Positions 1 to 6,608 of a stretch of 10,445 nt of DNA are shown in pieces. The position numbers were made by a program, and so were the translations under genes. The stretch is taken from the NCBI RefSeq assembly GCF_030651615.1, contig NZ_JAUSCG010000137.1, positions 1-10,445 on the forward strand. The letters are read 5' to 3'. This stretch comes from Methanocalculus sp. GTDB lineage: Archaea > Halobacteriota > Methanomicrobia > Methanomicrobiales > Methanocorpusculaceae. Below the pieces are notes generated by a model. That model saw nothing but the letters and a program-made list of their open reading frames with translations, was not told the origin of the DNA and made no database searches. Position 1 is the stretch's first letter. Each line of letters starts with the position of its first letter.

Positions 1-1228
1 CTTTCTCTTTCTGGAGTTCTTCTCTCTCTTTATCGAGAGCTATCTTCCGCTCTTTCTCTTCTCTCTCCTCTTCAAGGTAGGTGTTACGAATCTCTTTGAG
101 CTCGTTTACCCGTGGAATATTTTTAACACCGGCAAGCACGATGATAACTCCGACATACTTTGTACTAAGAACGGGATAATCTCCGGCACGCATCTCAAGA
201 CCACTGATGCTCCGGTCTATCCATCTCCGAACGTTTTGAAATCCCTTCATTGAGAGTTCTTCGGAAGGACCAGCGATCAAAACCAGTGCTTTTTTTGCAC
301 TGGTCAGATCACAGGGGACAGATATCTCCTGGTAAATTGCACGTTTTGCCAACTCTACAACTCGTGATGCCCGCTTATGCCCATCTTCAAAAGGGGAATA
401 TTCTTTTCTAAATCTTCTGAGAAATCCCAGATTTGATCGGGGAATGATCTCGGTTGCATATCCAATCGCAACCATCCCCATCCCGGAAATGGTATTTAAG
501 ACCTCCCCTGCATCGAGGACCACCTCAGCAACAGGCTTTCCCCCTTCCACAAACTCACCGGCACGCAGCAGCAGCCCAAACCTTCGTGCAATCCGTTCAT
601 TCAGGAGAATATTTCGTTCGCGTGGATTCAGTGGGATTTTATCGGCATGATCCTCTTCCATCTCAGTATATTGGTTATCATCTCCACTTCCATCATTGGT
701 TGTCCTCTCAAGGCGCAGCATCTCGGTAGCGATCTTTTTGTACCAGGTGTCATTATCAAAGAGGATGCATCCATCGACGATCGGCTCGATTATCTCAATC
801 TGATCAGCTGCCTTTGCTGAGATCTTTGCCCCCTCACTTCTCATTGGAAGTGTCAGAATACAGAAGATCGGTTCGAAGAAGGAGTCTTTGATCTTATGGA
901 CAAGGAGTGAAACTGCATCGGCATGCATTCCGCCAAGACCGGTACAGATGATCACAGCATCGATCTCGATCCTGTTACACTGTTGAACATGCCCTATCAT
1001 CTCGGCAATATCGAGAATTTCACCGTCAATTCCGTGACTTTCGTCATCGAGAGAGGGAAGAACGATTCGCTGGGTATTAGGGATAAAACGTAGTTCCTTG
1101 ATACTTGTGATGTCGGTATCGATGGCTATTGCTTCAACGCTGTGCGTTCCACTCCTTTTGTCGTGGTCATAGAGGATATCGGCGATACGTGATCCCGCTC
1201 CACCAAGCCCGATAATAAGTGCCTTCAT
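1..1228 (-). CDS. Divergent tubulin/FtsZ-family protein with charged coiled-coil tail (3' end outside window)
   Basis: The reading frame starts at ATG 1228-1226 and stays open for 409 residues to the window edge, so the C-terminus is missing. Residues 1-17 (MKALIIGLGGAGSRIAD) match the FtsZ/tubulin T1 nucleotide loop. Residues about 125-145 (LTLPMRSEGAK...) match the FtsZ segment after T5, and LFDND (about 157-161) resembles the T6 guanine-contacting region. Residues 238-260 (VLDAGEVLNTI...GMVAIGYA) resemble the T7 region and following strand. The tubulin signature GGGTG(S/T)G of loop T4 is not intact: CTGLGGMHADA stands at 95-105. An acidic low-complexity insert lies at about 177-197. From about residue 376 the chain becomes a Glu/Lys/Arg-rich probable coiled coil, unlike the flexible tail of canonical FtsZ. 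No clear Shine-Dalgarno sequence precedes the ATG. I infer a tubulin-superfamily GTP-binding or pseudo-GTPase protein, distinct from the cell-division FtsZ; family membership is fairly secure, role unknown. Confidence 0.8.
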   Translation of the reverse strand, partial: MKALIIGLGGAGSRIADILYDHDKRSGTHSVEAIAIDTDITSIKELRFIPNTQRIVLPSLDDESHGIDGEILDIAEMIGHVQQCNRIEIDAVIICTGLGGMHADAVSLLVHKIKDSFFEPIFCILTLPMRSEGAKISAKAADQIEIIEPIVDGCILFDNDTWYKKIATEMLRLERTTNDGSGDDNQYTEMEEDHADKIPLNPRERNILLNERIARRFGLLLRAGEFVEGGKPVAEVVLDAGEVLNTISGMGMVAIGYATEIIPRSNLGFLRRFRKEYSPFEDGHKRASRVVELAKRAIYQEISVPCDLTSAKKALVLIAGPSEELSMKGFQNVRRWIDRSISGLEMRAGDYPVLSTKYVGVIIVLAGVKNIPRVNELKEIRNTYLEEEREEKERKIALDKEREELQKEK

Positions 1229-1303
1229 AGCAGATAGTCCGATATACCACAAAGCAGTTGATTACTGCTGTATATGATATTGTTACTCTGATATTATCCC
1301 GAA

Positions 1304-1311
1304 AACATAAA
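1304..1311 (-). promoter_or_regulatory. Possible TATA box for the FtsZ-like gene
   Basis: On the minus strand the bases CTTTATGT lie about 75 bases upstream of the start codon, with an AT-rich alternative at 1271-1280 (ATATCATATA). Either could serve as the promoter; neither is a strong match and I see no means of choosing between them. The rest of the 236-base intergenic region shows no gene. Confidence 0.3.
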
Positions 1312-1417
1312 GCCTTTCAGTCAGTCTGAGTCCAACCTGCAAGCGTTCAAACAACTTTTTCGACAGTATTCTGCCGGAAATATTTCTCTCTGGAAGCCAT
1401 ATCAGAGGTAAATCATA

Positions 1418-1427
1418 ATTTTTATAA
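1418..1427 (+). promoter_or_regulatory. TATA box of mer
   Basis: ATTTTTATAA is a good archaeal TATA element. Its centre predicts a transcription start near 1448, which leaves a very short leader beginning just before the ribosome binding site GAGGTGA (1451-1457). That site ends 7 bases before the TTG start of mer. Confidence 0.65.
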
Positions 1428-1464
1428 GTGTGTGTGCGTAACTAGTCACTGAGGTGAAATTACC

Positions 1465-2451
1465 TTGACCTATGGAATAGAATTTGTGCCTGGAAATCTC
1501 TCTGTCAAGCAGGTAGTAAACTACTGCAAACTTGCAGAGACGAAAGATATTGACTATGCCTGGATCACCAACCACTACAACAACCGCCACTGCTACCCAA
1601 TCCTTGGAGCTATTGCGTCAGCAACGACTGAGTTGAAGATGGGACCCGGTATCATGAACGCCTTCACTGACACACCAGCAGCGATGGCCTCGTTCTTCTG
1701 CACCTTAAACGAGATCTCCGATGGACGCGCAGTGCTGGGTATTGGTCCTGGTGACCTGTCAACACTCCCAAAACTCGCCATCGACCCCGCCAAGCCGGTT
1801 GCACGCTTAAATGAAGCTGTCACTCAGATCCGTGCTCTCTGCTCCGGTGCTGAAGTGAAGAAGTCAGGACTTGAATTCTTCGACTATGATGGTGCTAAGC
1901 TCACCGGTGTCCAGCTCCCCGGCAAGAAGGGAGTTCCGATGTACATCGGTGCACAGGGGCCAAAAGTCCTTGAGCTTGCAGGTACCGTCGGTGACGGTGC
2001 ACTCATCAACGCATCAAACCCAAAAGACTTCGAGATTGCAATTCCGATCATCAAAGCCGCCTGTGAAAAGGTCGGCAAGAAGGGATTCGATATCGGTGCC
2101 TACACCGCAATGTCCATCGACATGAACGAGAAGAAGGCGCGCAACGCAGCAAAGATCGTCGCAGCATTCATCGCTGCAGGGTCCCCACCTGCACTCCTTC
2201 AACGCCACGGCCTTGACCTCGGCAATGTCGCCAAGATTAAAGACGCCCTTTCAAAATTCGACTTCAAGACGGTCGGCGGCCTCGTCGGCGATGCCGAGAT
2301 CGATGCATTCACGATTGCAGGCACCCCTGACATTGTCAAACAGAAGTGTGAGGACTTAACGAAATCCGGTGTCACCCAGATCATCTTCGGATCCCCGCTT
2401 GGACCCGACATGGTCAACTCTATCCGCCTCCTCGGTAAGTACGTTGTATAA
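1465..2451 (+). CDS. mer: 5,10-methylenetetrahydromethanopterin reductase (F420-dependent)
   Basis: Mer reduces methylene-tetrahydromethanopterin to methyl-tetrahydromethanopterin with F420H2, in the cytoplasmic C1 pathway of methanogenesis. The 328-residue product has the family's usual length and the bacterial-luciferase-like (TIM barrel) F420 fold. Visible family segments include TYGIEFVPG at the N-terminus, AWITNHYNNRHCYP (32-45), KMGPGIMNAFTDTPA (58-72) and GIGPGDLSTLPKLAID (92-107), which form the F420-binding side of the barrel. The C-terminal IIFGSPLGPD is also typical. The start is TTG at 1465, chosen because GAGGTGA sits 7 bases upstream and the first residues match the family. It has its own promoter and is followed by T-rich terminator tracts. 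Its partner enzyme gene mtd lies about 3 kb away on the other strand. Confidence 0.97.
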   Translation: MTYGIEFVPGNLSVKQVVNYCKLAETKDIDYAWITNHYNNRHCYPILGAIASATTELKMGPGIMNAFTDTPAAMASFFCTLNEISDGRAVLGIGPGDLSTLPKLAIDPAKPVARLNEAVTQIRALCSGAEVKKSGLEFFDYDGAKLTGVQLPGKKGVPMYIGAQGPKVLELAGTVGDGALINASNPKDFEIAIPIIKAACEKVGKKGFDIGAYTAMSIDMNEKKARNAAKIVAAFIAAGSPPALLQRHGLDLGNVAKIKDALSKFDFKTVGGLVGDAEIDAFTIAGTPDIVKQKCEDLTKSGVTQIIFGSPLGPDMVNSIRLLGKYVV

Positions 2452-2490
2452 ACCTTTCCCACTATGGGGATATTCATACATCTCTCACCA

Positions 2491-2518
2491 TTTTTTCGGT
2501 ATCTTTTTACCCTCTTTT
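2491..2518 (+). terminator. U-rich terminator after mer
   Basis: Three T tracts follow the mer stop codon closely: T6 at 2491-2496, T5 at 2504-2508 and T4 at 2515-2518. No stem-loop is needed, since archaeal termination is driven by U-rich runs. Termination is probably partial, because I see no convincing TATA box for the next gene, which starts 15 bases later. Confidence 0.55.
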
Positions 2519-2532
2519 GATTACCTTCTATC

Positions 2533-3465
2533 GTGTCGTTCTTCTCAATAACAGAGATTACAACTCCCCGTACAACCATCCAGTACCGGACAGAATTCGC
2601 AACAGGACTCTCATGCAGGATCAGTCCGCTTCGTGGCGTCCGGGGGATCAACCCATGCTCATCTCCTCCAACATATCAGTATGAAACACCGGACTGTCCA
2701 TTTTGCAGATCCAGGATCTTCACATCAACAGAGGCATTCCAAAATGGAGACTGGATCTGTCGGGGTGAGAGTGTTACATTTCCAAATCTCTATCCATTTG
2801 CAGATTGTCATACGGTGACGGTGATCACCGAAGCACATATGGTTCACCATTTCTCAGAACGACAACTATCTGATGCCCTCATTGCATCTGCAGAATCACT
2901 TCTGGACTATTCCGGGTACCCGTCGATAAACTGGAACTTCCTTCCTTCAGCCGGTGCGAGTCTTCTCCATCCTCATCTGCAGGGAATAGCTGATAGGAGA
3001 CCGACCACTCTCTGCCGTCTGTATCTCGAAGCTTCTGCAAAGACCCTATCAGGAGACTATTTTGATGATGTTTCGTATGAAGAGATGGGTGGACCGAGGC
3101 ATCTCTTTGGGGAAGAGATATTCTGGTATGCAAATCCGGTTCCGATAGGAGAATGTGAGGTACGTGGCATACTTCCGATCAGGGAGATCTCAGATCTCTC
3201 CTCATATTCTGATACCCTCGCTCGAAACCTGATAAAAATCATTGGGTTGTATCGCTCTCTTGGCTCCTATGCATTCAATATGGGTATCTTCTTTCAAAAA
3301 AAAGGTTCTCCGGCAGATGATGGTATGCGGGCATTCTGTTCTATGATAGCACGCATTAATCCAAATCCTGCTTCTATAAGTGACTCTGCATTTATGGAGA
3401 GGATTCACCGGGAGCCGGTAGTTATGACCCTACCTGAAACGATCAGGGAGTATCTCCCATTCTGA
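2533..3465 (+). CDS. Galactose-1-phosphate uridylyltransferase-like protein (HIT superfamily)
   Basis: The 310-residue product resembles archaeal GalT-like nucleotidyl transferases. Residues 55-58 (CPFC) match the first two zinc ligands of GalT. FPNLYPF (83-89) matches the conserved nucleotide-binding segment. NWNFLPSAGASLLHPHLQ (133-150) carries the HPHxQ active-site motif, with H148 in the position of the uridylylated histidine of GalT. The N-terminal QYR...G..CRISP segment is typical of methanogen members as I recall them. The start is GTG at 2533, with no Shine-Dalgarno sequence; an upstream start is excluded by the lack of a better in-frame codon, so it remains tentative. No sugar-metabolism genes are nearby, so the true substrate (a hexose-1-phosphate with UDP, or another nucleotide sugar) is unknown. 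The last 23 bases overlap the end of the convergent kinase gene. Confidence 0.8.
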   Translation: MSFFSITEITTPRTTIQYRTEFATGLSCRISPLRGVRGINPCSSPPTYQYETPDCPFCRSRIFTSTEAFQNGDWICRGESVTFPNLYPFADCHTVTVITEAHMVHHFSERQLSDALIASAESLLDYSGYPSINWNFLPSAGASLLHPHLQGIADRRPTTLCRLYLEASAKTLSGDYFDDVSYEEMGGPRHLFGEEIFWYANPVPIGECEVRGILPIREISDLSSYSDTLARNLIKIIGLYRSLGSYAFNMGIFFQKKGSPADDGMRAFCSMIARINPNPASISDSAFMERIHREPVVMTLPETIREYLPF

Positions 3466-4561
3466 AGCGATCAGACGGTACATGTATTTCAAATGCTGTT
3501 CCTTCTCTTCCGACCTCAATGATCGAAAGGCCGGTGATATCCAGGATCTCACGCGAAAGGAAGAGTCCAAGCCCGGTATTTTTTCCATAACCGCGATTGA
3601 AGATCTTCGCCTTCTGATCTGCCGGTATACCGATCCCATCGTCTGCAATCGTGATGATCGCCTCTTCCGCATGCACCTTCCAGCTGATGGTGATCGTTGT
3701 AACCGTCTCTCCATGCATTATGGCATTTGAGATGATATTCATGAAGACCTTCTCAAACATCGGATCGGCATAGACCTCAAGTGAACCACTCTGAATAATC
3801 AACTGAATAGTACTAACATAAAGGATTGAAGAAGCATTCTTTGCAATATCCTCGATACGGTACCATCCTGGTTCCTGTACTCCAAGCGCATCATACTCGC
3901 CGGTGAATGTAATCTGTTTCTGGATCTTCTCTGTCGAATGAAGGATGGCATCAATAAATCTCCTTTCATCCCCCTCTTCTGGAATCGTCTCTTCGAGAAA
4001 GTTAGCATTGCCGAGGAGTACTGTCACTTCGTTTAAGATATCATGACGTGTAATGCTGGAGAGGAGTTTCAGTTTCCTGTTGGTTAAAAGAAGTGATTTC
4101 TCAGCCTTTGCACGTTCGCGCACCTCTGCAAGCGCCTGATCCCTCATCGAACGAAACGCGCGTATTTCATGGTCAAGTTCTGTGACATCCTCGATGATGA
4201 TCATCGCTTGAATCTCGTTGGTATCTCCGCCAGGATACCTGATGACCGATGTATGCTGGACACGGAGTGCCCCATCCTGCATCTGGCATGGGATGAATGA
4301 AGCATGGAGCTGAGACGAGAATATTGCCGGGGGACCTCCTTCCAGCACTTGTTCGATCCTCAATCGATAACTGATTGAGTGGAGATGAGGGTAGAGCTCA
4401 TCAAGCTTCTTTTCGGTCACCTCTTCCTGGGATAATCCGCTCCACTCAGCCAGTGTCCTGTTCCAGAGCAGAATCTGCTTCTCACTATTGATGATACAGA
4501 TGCCTATGGGAAGGGCATGAGAGAACCTTGCAATCGTCTCCTGAATAGCTGATGATATCAT
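3443..4561 (-). CDS. Soluble PAS-domain sensor histidine kinase
   Basis: The 372-residue protein has no transmembrane segment. An N-terminal PAS domain (about 10-128, with LLWNRTLAEWSGLSQEEV) ends in the usual IIIEDVTEL linker. A predicted helix (about 129-165) leads to the phosphoacceptor motif SSITRHDILNEV, with the histidine at about residue 173, in the RHDILN form common in archaeal kinases. The ATPase domain shows the N box (MNIISNAIMHG, about 274-284), G1 box (DDGIGIP, about 308-314) and G2 box (GLGLFLS, about 330-336). The start ATG at 4561 is preferred over TTG at 4564 because GGTGA (4572-4568) is then 6 bases away. That site overlaps the stop codon of the CheC gene, so the two are probably translationally coupled. 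It is the third gene of the receiver-CheC-kinase operon and likely feeds phosphate to that receiver. The signal sensed is unknown. Confidence 0.92.
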   Translation of the reverse strand: MISSAIQETIARFSHALPIGICIINSEKQILLWNRTLAEWSGLSQEEVTEKKLDELYPHLHSISYRLRIEQVLEGGPPAIFSSQLHASFIPCQMQDGALRVQHTSVIRYPGGDTNEIQAMIIIEDVTELDHEIRAFRSMRDQALAEVRERAKAEKSLLLTNRKLKLLSSITRHDILNEVTVLLGNANFLEETIPEEGDERRFIDAILHSTEKIQKQITFTGEYDALGVQEPGWYRIEDIAKNASSILYVSTIQLIIQSGSLEVYADPMFEKVFMNIISNAIMHGETVTTITISWKVHAEEAIITIADDGIGIPADQKAKIFNRGYGKNTGLGLFLSREILDITGLSIIEVGREGTAFEIHVPSDRFRMGDTP

Positions 4562-4571
4562 CAATCTTCAC

Positions 4572-5186
4572 CTATTGTTCTGATATCTCACGCACCCGTG
4601 CGATCAGACCTTCAAGAGAATTGCTTCCCATGATGAGGAGGATCTTCCCCTCGATATCAAGGCTTCTGATGAACATCCGCGTCTCAGCGATGAATATAGC
4701 CTCACGGTGTTCTGATCTCACGCTCTCAATTAATGCGGGGATCTCACCTTCGCTATATGTTGGGAGTGAGTACAGAAGCTGTTTTCCAAGAACATTGGTG
4801 ATCGATCCCATGACGCCATTGATGAGGATATTGCCGACTTCTTTGAGGGTCTCTGCGTGAATCGCATTTAAATGAAGTATCTTATCGGAGAAGTCCGGTT
4901 CATCACCGGTGATGGCCGCAATGAGGATATCCGCACTTTTTGCAGGAAATATTGAGAATGTCACTCCCGAGAATGCACCTTCAAAATTGAGGGTTACTGC
5001 TGCATACCGCTCACCACCAAGGCTCGACTCAATCTGATGAAACTCCTTTTCCGAGTAGAGATGGACGATTGGGATCTGGAGTTCTATTGTGGACCCAGTC
5101 ATCTCCGAGAGGATTCCGGCTGCTTTTCCAACACCGATATTCACGAGTTCGCGGATGGCATCAATCTCTTTGGGATCGATCTTCAT
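4572..5186 (-). CDS. cheC: CheC-family phosphatase
   Basis: CheC proteins dephosphorylate CheY-P. This 204-residue product has both pseudo-symmetric active-site motifs of the family: D9-x3-E13-x2-N16 in DAIRELVNIGVGKAAGIL, and E112-x3-E116-x2-N119 in ETLKEVGNILINGVMG. Both Glu/Asn pairs are intact, so two catalytic sites are expected. The length is normal for CheC. It begins 2 bases after the receiver gene stop codon, with GGGGTG (5197-5192) as ribosome binding site, and ends 10 bases before the kinase start. No CheA, CheW, CheR, CheB or CheD gene is in the window, so it probably acts on the adjacent receiver rather than in a canonical chemotaxis array. This pairing is inferred from position. 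Confidence 0.93.
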   Translation of the reverse strand: MKIDPKEIDAIRELVNIGVGKAAGILSEMTGSTIELQIPIVHLYSEKEFHQIESSLGGERYAAVTLNFEGAFSGVTFSIFPAKSADILIAAITGDEPDFSDKILHLNAIHAETLKEVGNILINGVMGSITNVLGKQLLYSLPTYSEGEIPALIESVRSEHREAIFIAETRMFIRSLDIEGKILLIMGSNSLEGLIARVREISEQ

Positions 5187-5188
5187 GA

Positions 5189-5563
5189 TTACACCCCGGA
5201 ATTCAGCAGCTGTCTGATTGCTGGTATCAACTCTTCCCGACGTAATGGTTTGTTCAGGAATCGTGAGGCTCCCAGTTCAATGCACCGCTTCCGTGTCGCA
5301 TCCTGGATGTCTGATGTCAGAACGATGATCGGAATGCTGATCCCTTTCTTCCGGAGGATCGTAAGAAATTCAATCCCGTCGATATCTGGCATCAGGAGAT
5401 CGACAATGATGATCCCGGGATTTGACTGCTCGATCTTTTCCAGACCGGAGCGCCCGTTATCGGCCTCAATACATGGATATCCTGCTTCAGTGAGTGTTTT
5501 TCGAATGATCGTTCGTTGGAAGGATGAATCGTCAATGATGAGAACTGTTGCCATCTCTGTCAT
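5189..5563 (-). CDS. Single-domain response regulator (CheY-like receiver)
   Basis: The 124-residue product is a lone receiver domain. It has the acidic pair D11-D12 (VLIIDDSS), phosphoacceptor D55 (IIIVDLLMPDIDG), T83 (IIVLTSD) and K105 (FLNKPL), so all catalytic residues are present. There is no output domain, so it must act by protein contact, as CheY does. The start ATG at 5563 has no Shine-Dalgarno sequence but lies only a few bases from the predicted transcription start, which suggests a leaderless mRNA. An alternative ATG at 5554 would remove three residues. It is the first gene of an operon with the CheC phosphatase and PAS kinase and is presumably phosphorylated by the latter and dephosphorylated by the former. 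Whether it binds the archaellum switch or another target cannot be told. Confidence 0.93.
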   Translation of the reverse strand: MTEMATVLIIDDSSFQRTIIRKTLTEAGYPCIEADNGRSGLEKIEQSNPGIIIVDLLMPDIDGIEFLTILRKKGISIPIIVLTSDIQDATRKRCIELGASRFLNKPLRREELIPAIRQLLNSGV

Positions 5564-5587
5564 ATATACAGATGGGAACTCTATGAT

Positions 5588-5597
5588 ATTATAAAAC
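5588..5597 (-). promoter_or_regulatory. TATA box of the receiver-CheC-kinase operon
   Basis: On the minus strand TTTTATAATA lies centred 29-30 bases before ATG 5563. This predicts a start of transcription near 5567, that is, a nearly leaderless message. Confidence 0.65.
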
Positions 5598-5601
5598 TCT
5601 T

Positions 5602-5609
5602 AAAAAAAA
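5602..5609 (-). terminator. U8 terminator tract after mtd
   Basis: An unbroken run of eight T on the minus strand lies 13 bases after the mtd stop codon, as expected for archaeal U-tract termination. It immediately precedes the TATA box of the next operon. Confidence 0.65.
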
Positions 5610-5622
5610 GAAGGGTTGATAT

Positions 5623-6465
5623 TTATTCTGGTTTGCTGATCAGCTTCGTCTTGGAGACGATGACGCCGTCTTTCTTGTGGGGCTTTCTGATGATGCAGTC
5701 TGATGCCTTCTCAAGCTCGCGTGCCTCATCACAGAGGACTGCTGCCTGACGCATCATCTCGTGAGCTGATGCGACGATCGGAATGTACTTCTCCCATTCC
5801 TTCGTCATAAAGCATCCCTTCACATTGACTCCTGCGACTGCTGATGCAACCTCATATGCGGCCCGTGCTTTTGCGAGTGCATAGGGGTTCTCAAATTCTC
5901 CCTCAACAGCTTTGTCTGAGGTCATGACGACTTTTGGGAGGACGAGCTCTGCGCCCTTCTTGCCTGCCTTCACCTGGTCGATCACTTTGTCAAGTTCAAC
6001 CTGAAGCTTGCGGAATGCACCGGTGAGGGCGAGAACCTTCACGAGGTTGCCATTGAAGTCTGCCATCTCAACGGGGTCAAGGAACTCACGCCGGGCACCG
6101 ATCATCGCGTCTGCCTTCATGATGACGTAGCCGAAGCTGCTTGCCTTTAATGCATCGAACTGCTCCTTCTTTGCAGTGATGTCATCTGTGACGACGACAA
6201 CAGGGATACCTGCCTTTGCGAGTTCTTCACGTGCACCGGTTGGTCCTGGAAGGATTCCATTTGGCGAGACGACGACGCAGAAGTCAGGTCCCCATGCCTT
6301 CATGTTGGTGACAACACGGTCGATATCTTCGGGCTGAAGTTTGGTACCGGAGGTTGCCATGAATGTCTGCATGTCTTCACGGTCTGCACGCTCGTCAAGG
6401 AGGAGTTCGGCCATGACACCTGATGCGATGTTGCCGAGTTTTGCTATGCCTACTTTTACTACCAT
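5623..6465 (-). CDS. mtd: F420-dependent methylenetetrahydromethanopterin dehydrogenase
   Basis: Mtd interconverts methenyl- and methylene-tetrahydromethanopterin using F420/F420H2, the step before Mer in CO2 reduction. The 280-residue product has the family's usual length and typical segments: MVVKVGIAKLGNIASG (1-16), ELLLDERADRED (20-31), ATSGTKLQPED (37-47), VVSPNGILPGPTGARE (65-80) and the helical C-terminal part ending in KTKLISKPE. The start at 6465 is supported by GAGAGGTG (6480-6473) 7 bases upstream. An upstream in-frame ATG (6558) lies before the promoter and would add a low-complexity stretch unlike the family. It has its own promoter and a U8 terminator and is divergent from tfx. 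Confidence 0.97.
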   Translation of the reverse strand: MVVKVGIAKLGNIASGVMAELLLDERADREDMQTFMATSGTKLQPEDIDRVVTNMKAWGPDFCVVVSPNGILPGPTGAREELAKAGIPVVVVTDDITAKKEQFDALKASSFGYVIMKADAMIGARREFLDPVEMADFNGNLVKVLALTGAFRKLQVELDKVIDQVKAGKKGAELVLPKVVMTSDKAVEGEFENPYALAKARAAYEVASAVAGVNVKGCFMTKEWEKYIPIVASAHEMMRQAAVLCDEARELEKASDCIIRKPHKKDGVIVSKTKLISKPE

Positions 6466-6476
6466 TGAATTACACC

Positions 6477-6492
6477 TCTCAAATATTTGAGA
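6477..6492. promoter_or_regulatory. Perfect 16-base palindrome at the mtd start region (candidate operator or RNA hairpin)
   Basis: TCTCAAATATTTGAGA is an exact inverted repeat with 8-base arms. It lies between the predicted mtd transcription start (near 6492) and the start codon. One arm overlaps the ribosome binding site. It could be bound as DNA by a dimeric regulator, for example Tfx encoded next door, or fold in the mRNA and mask the binding site. The palindrome is seen directly; its function is inferred. Confidence 0.5.
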
Positions 6493-6515
6493 ACACTTCT
6501 TTATCGATAAAAAGG

Positions 6516-6523
6516 CATATAAA
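6516..6523 (-). promoter_or_regulatory. TATA box of mtd
   Basis: The minus-strand sequence TTTATATG, preceded by an A-rich stretch (CAAAATG), is a good archaeal TATA element. It predicts transcription from about 6492 and a leader of about 27 bases. Confidence 0.6.
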
Positions 6524-6575
6524 CATTTTGAAACGGCATTATTTTCTCCTCTGAACAAAATATGTTAACATAAAG

Positions 6576-6583
6576 TGTTTAAA
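6576..6583 (+). promoter_or_regulatory. Possible TATA box of tfx
   Basis: TGTTTAAA lies about 29 bases before the tfx ATG. Its position predicts transcription starting only a few bases before the start codon, which agrees with the absence of a ribosome binding site there. Confidence 0.4.
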
Positions 6584-6608
6584 CTCCTGGGGTTAATAGA
6601 GTACATTA

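Noticed and set aside
444..729. Overlapping plus-strand open frames inside the FtsZ-like gene
   Set aside because: Both are antisense to a clearly coding minus-strand frame and are low-complexity Ser/Arg/Pro-rich or His-rich shadows.
2199..2651. 150-codon open frame on the minus strand
   Set aside because: It is antisense to the end of mer and the start of the GalT-like gene, shows no domain, and has no promoter or binding site.
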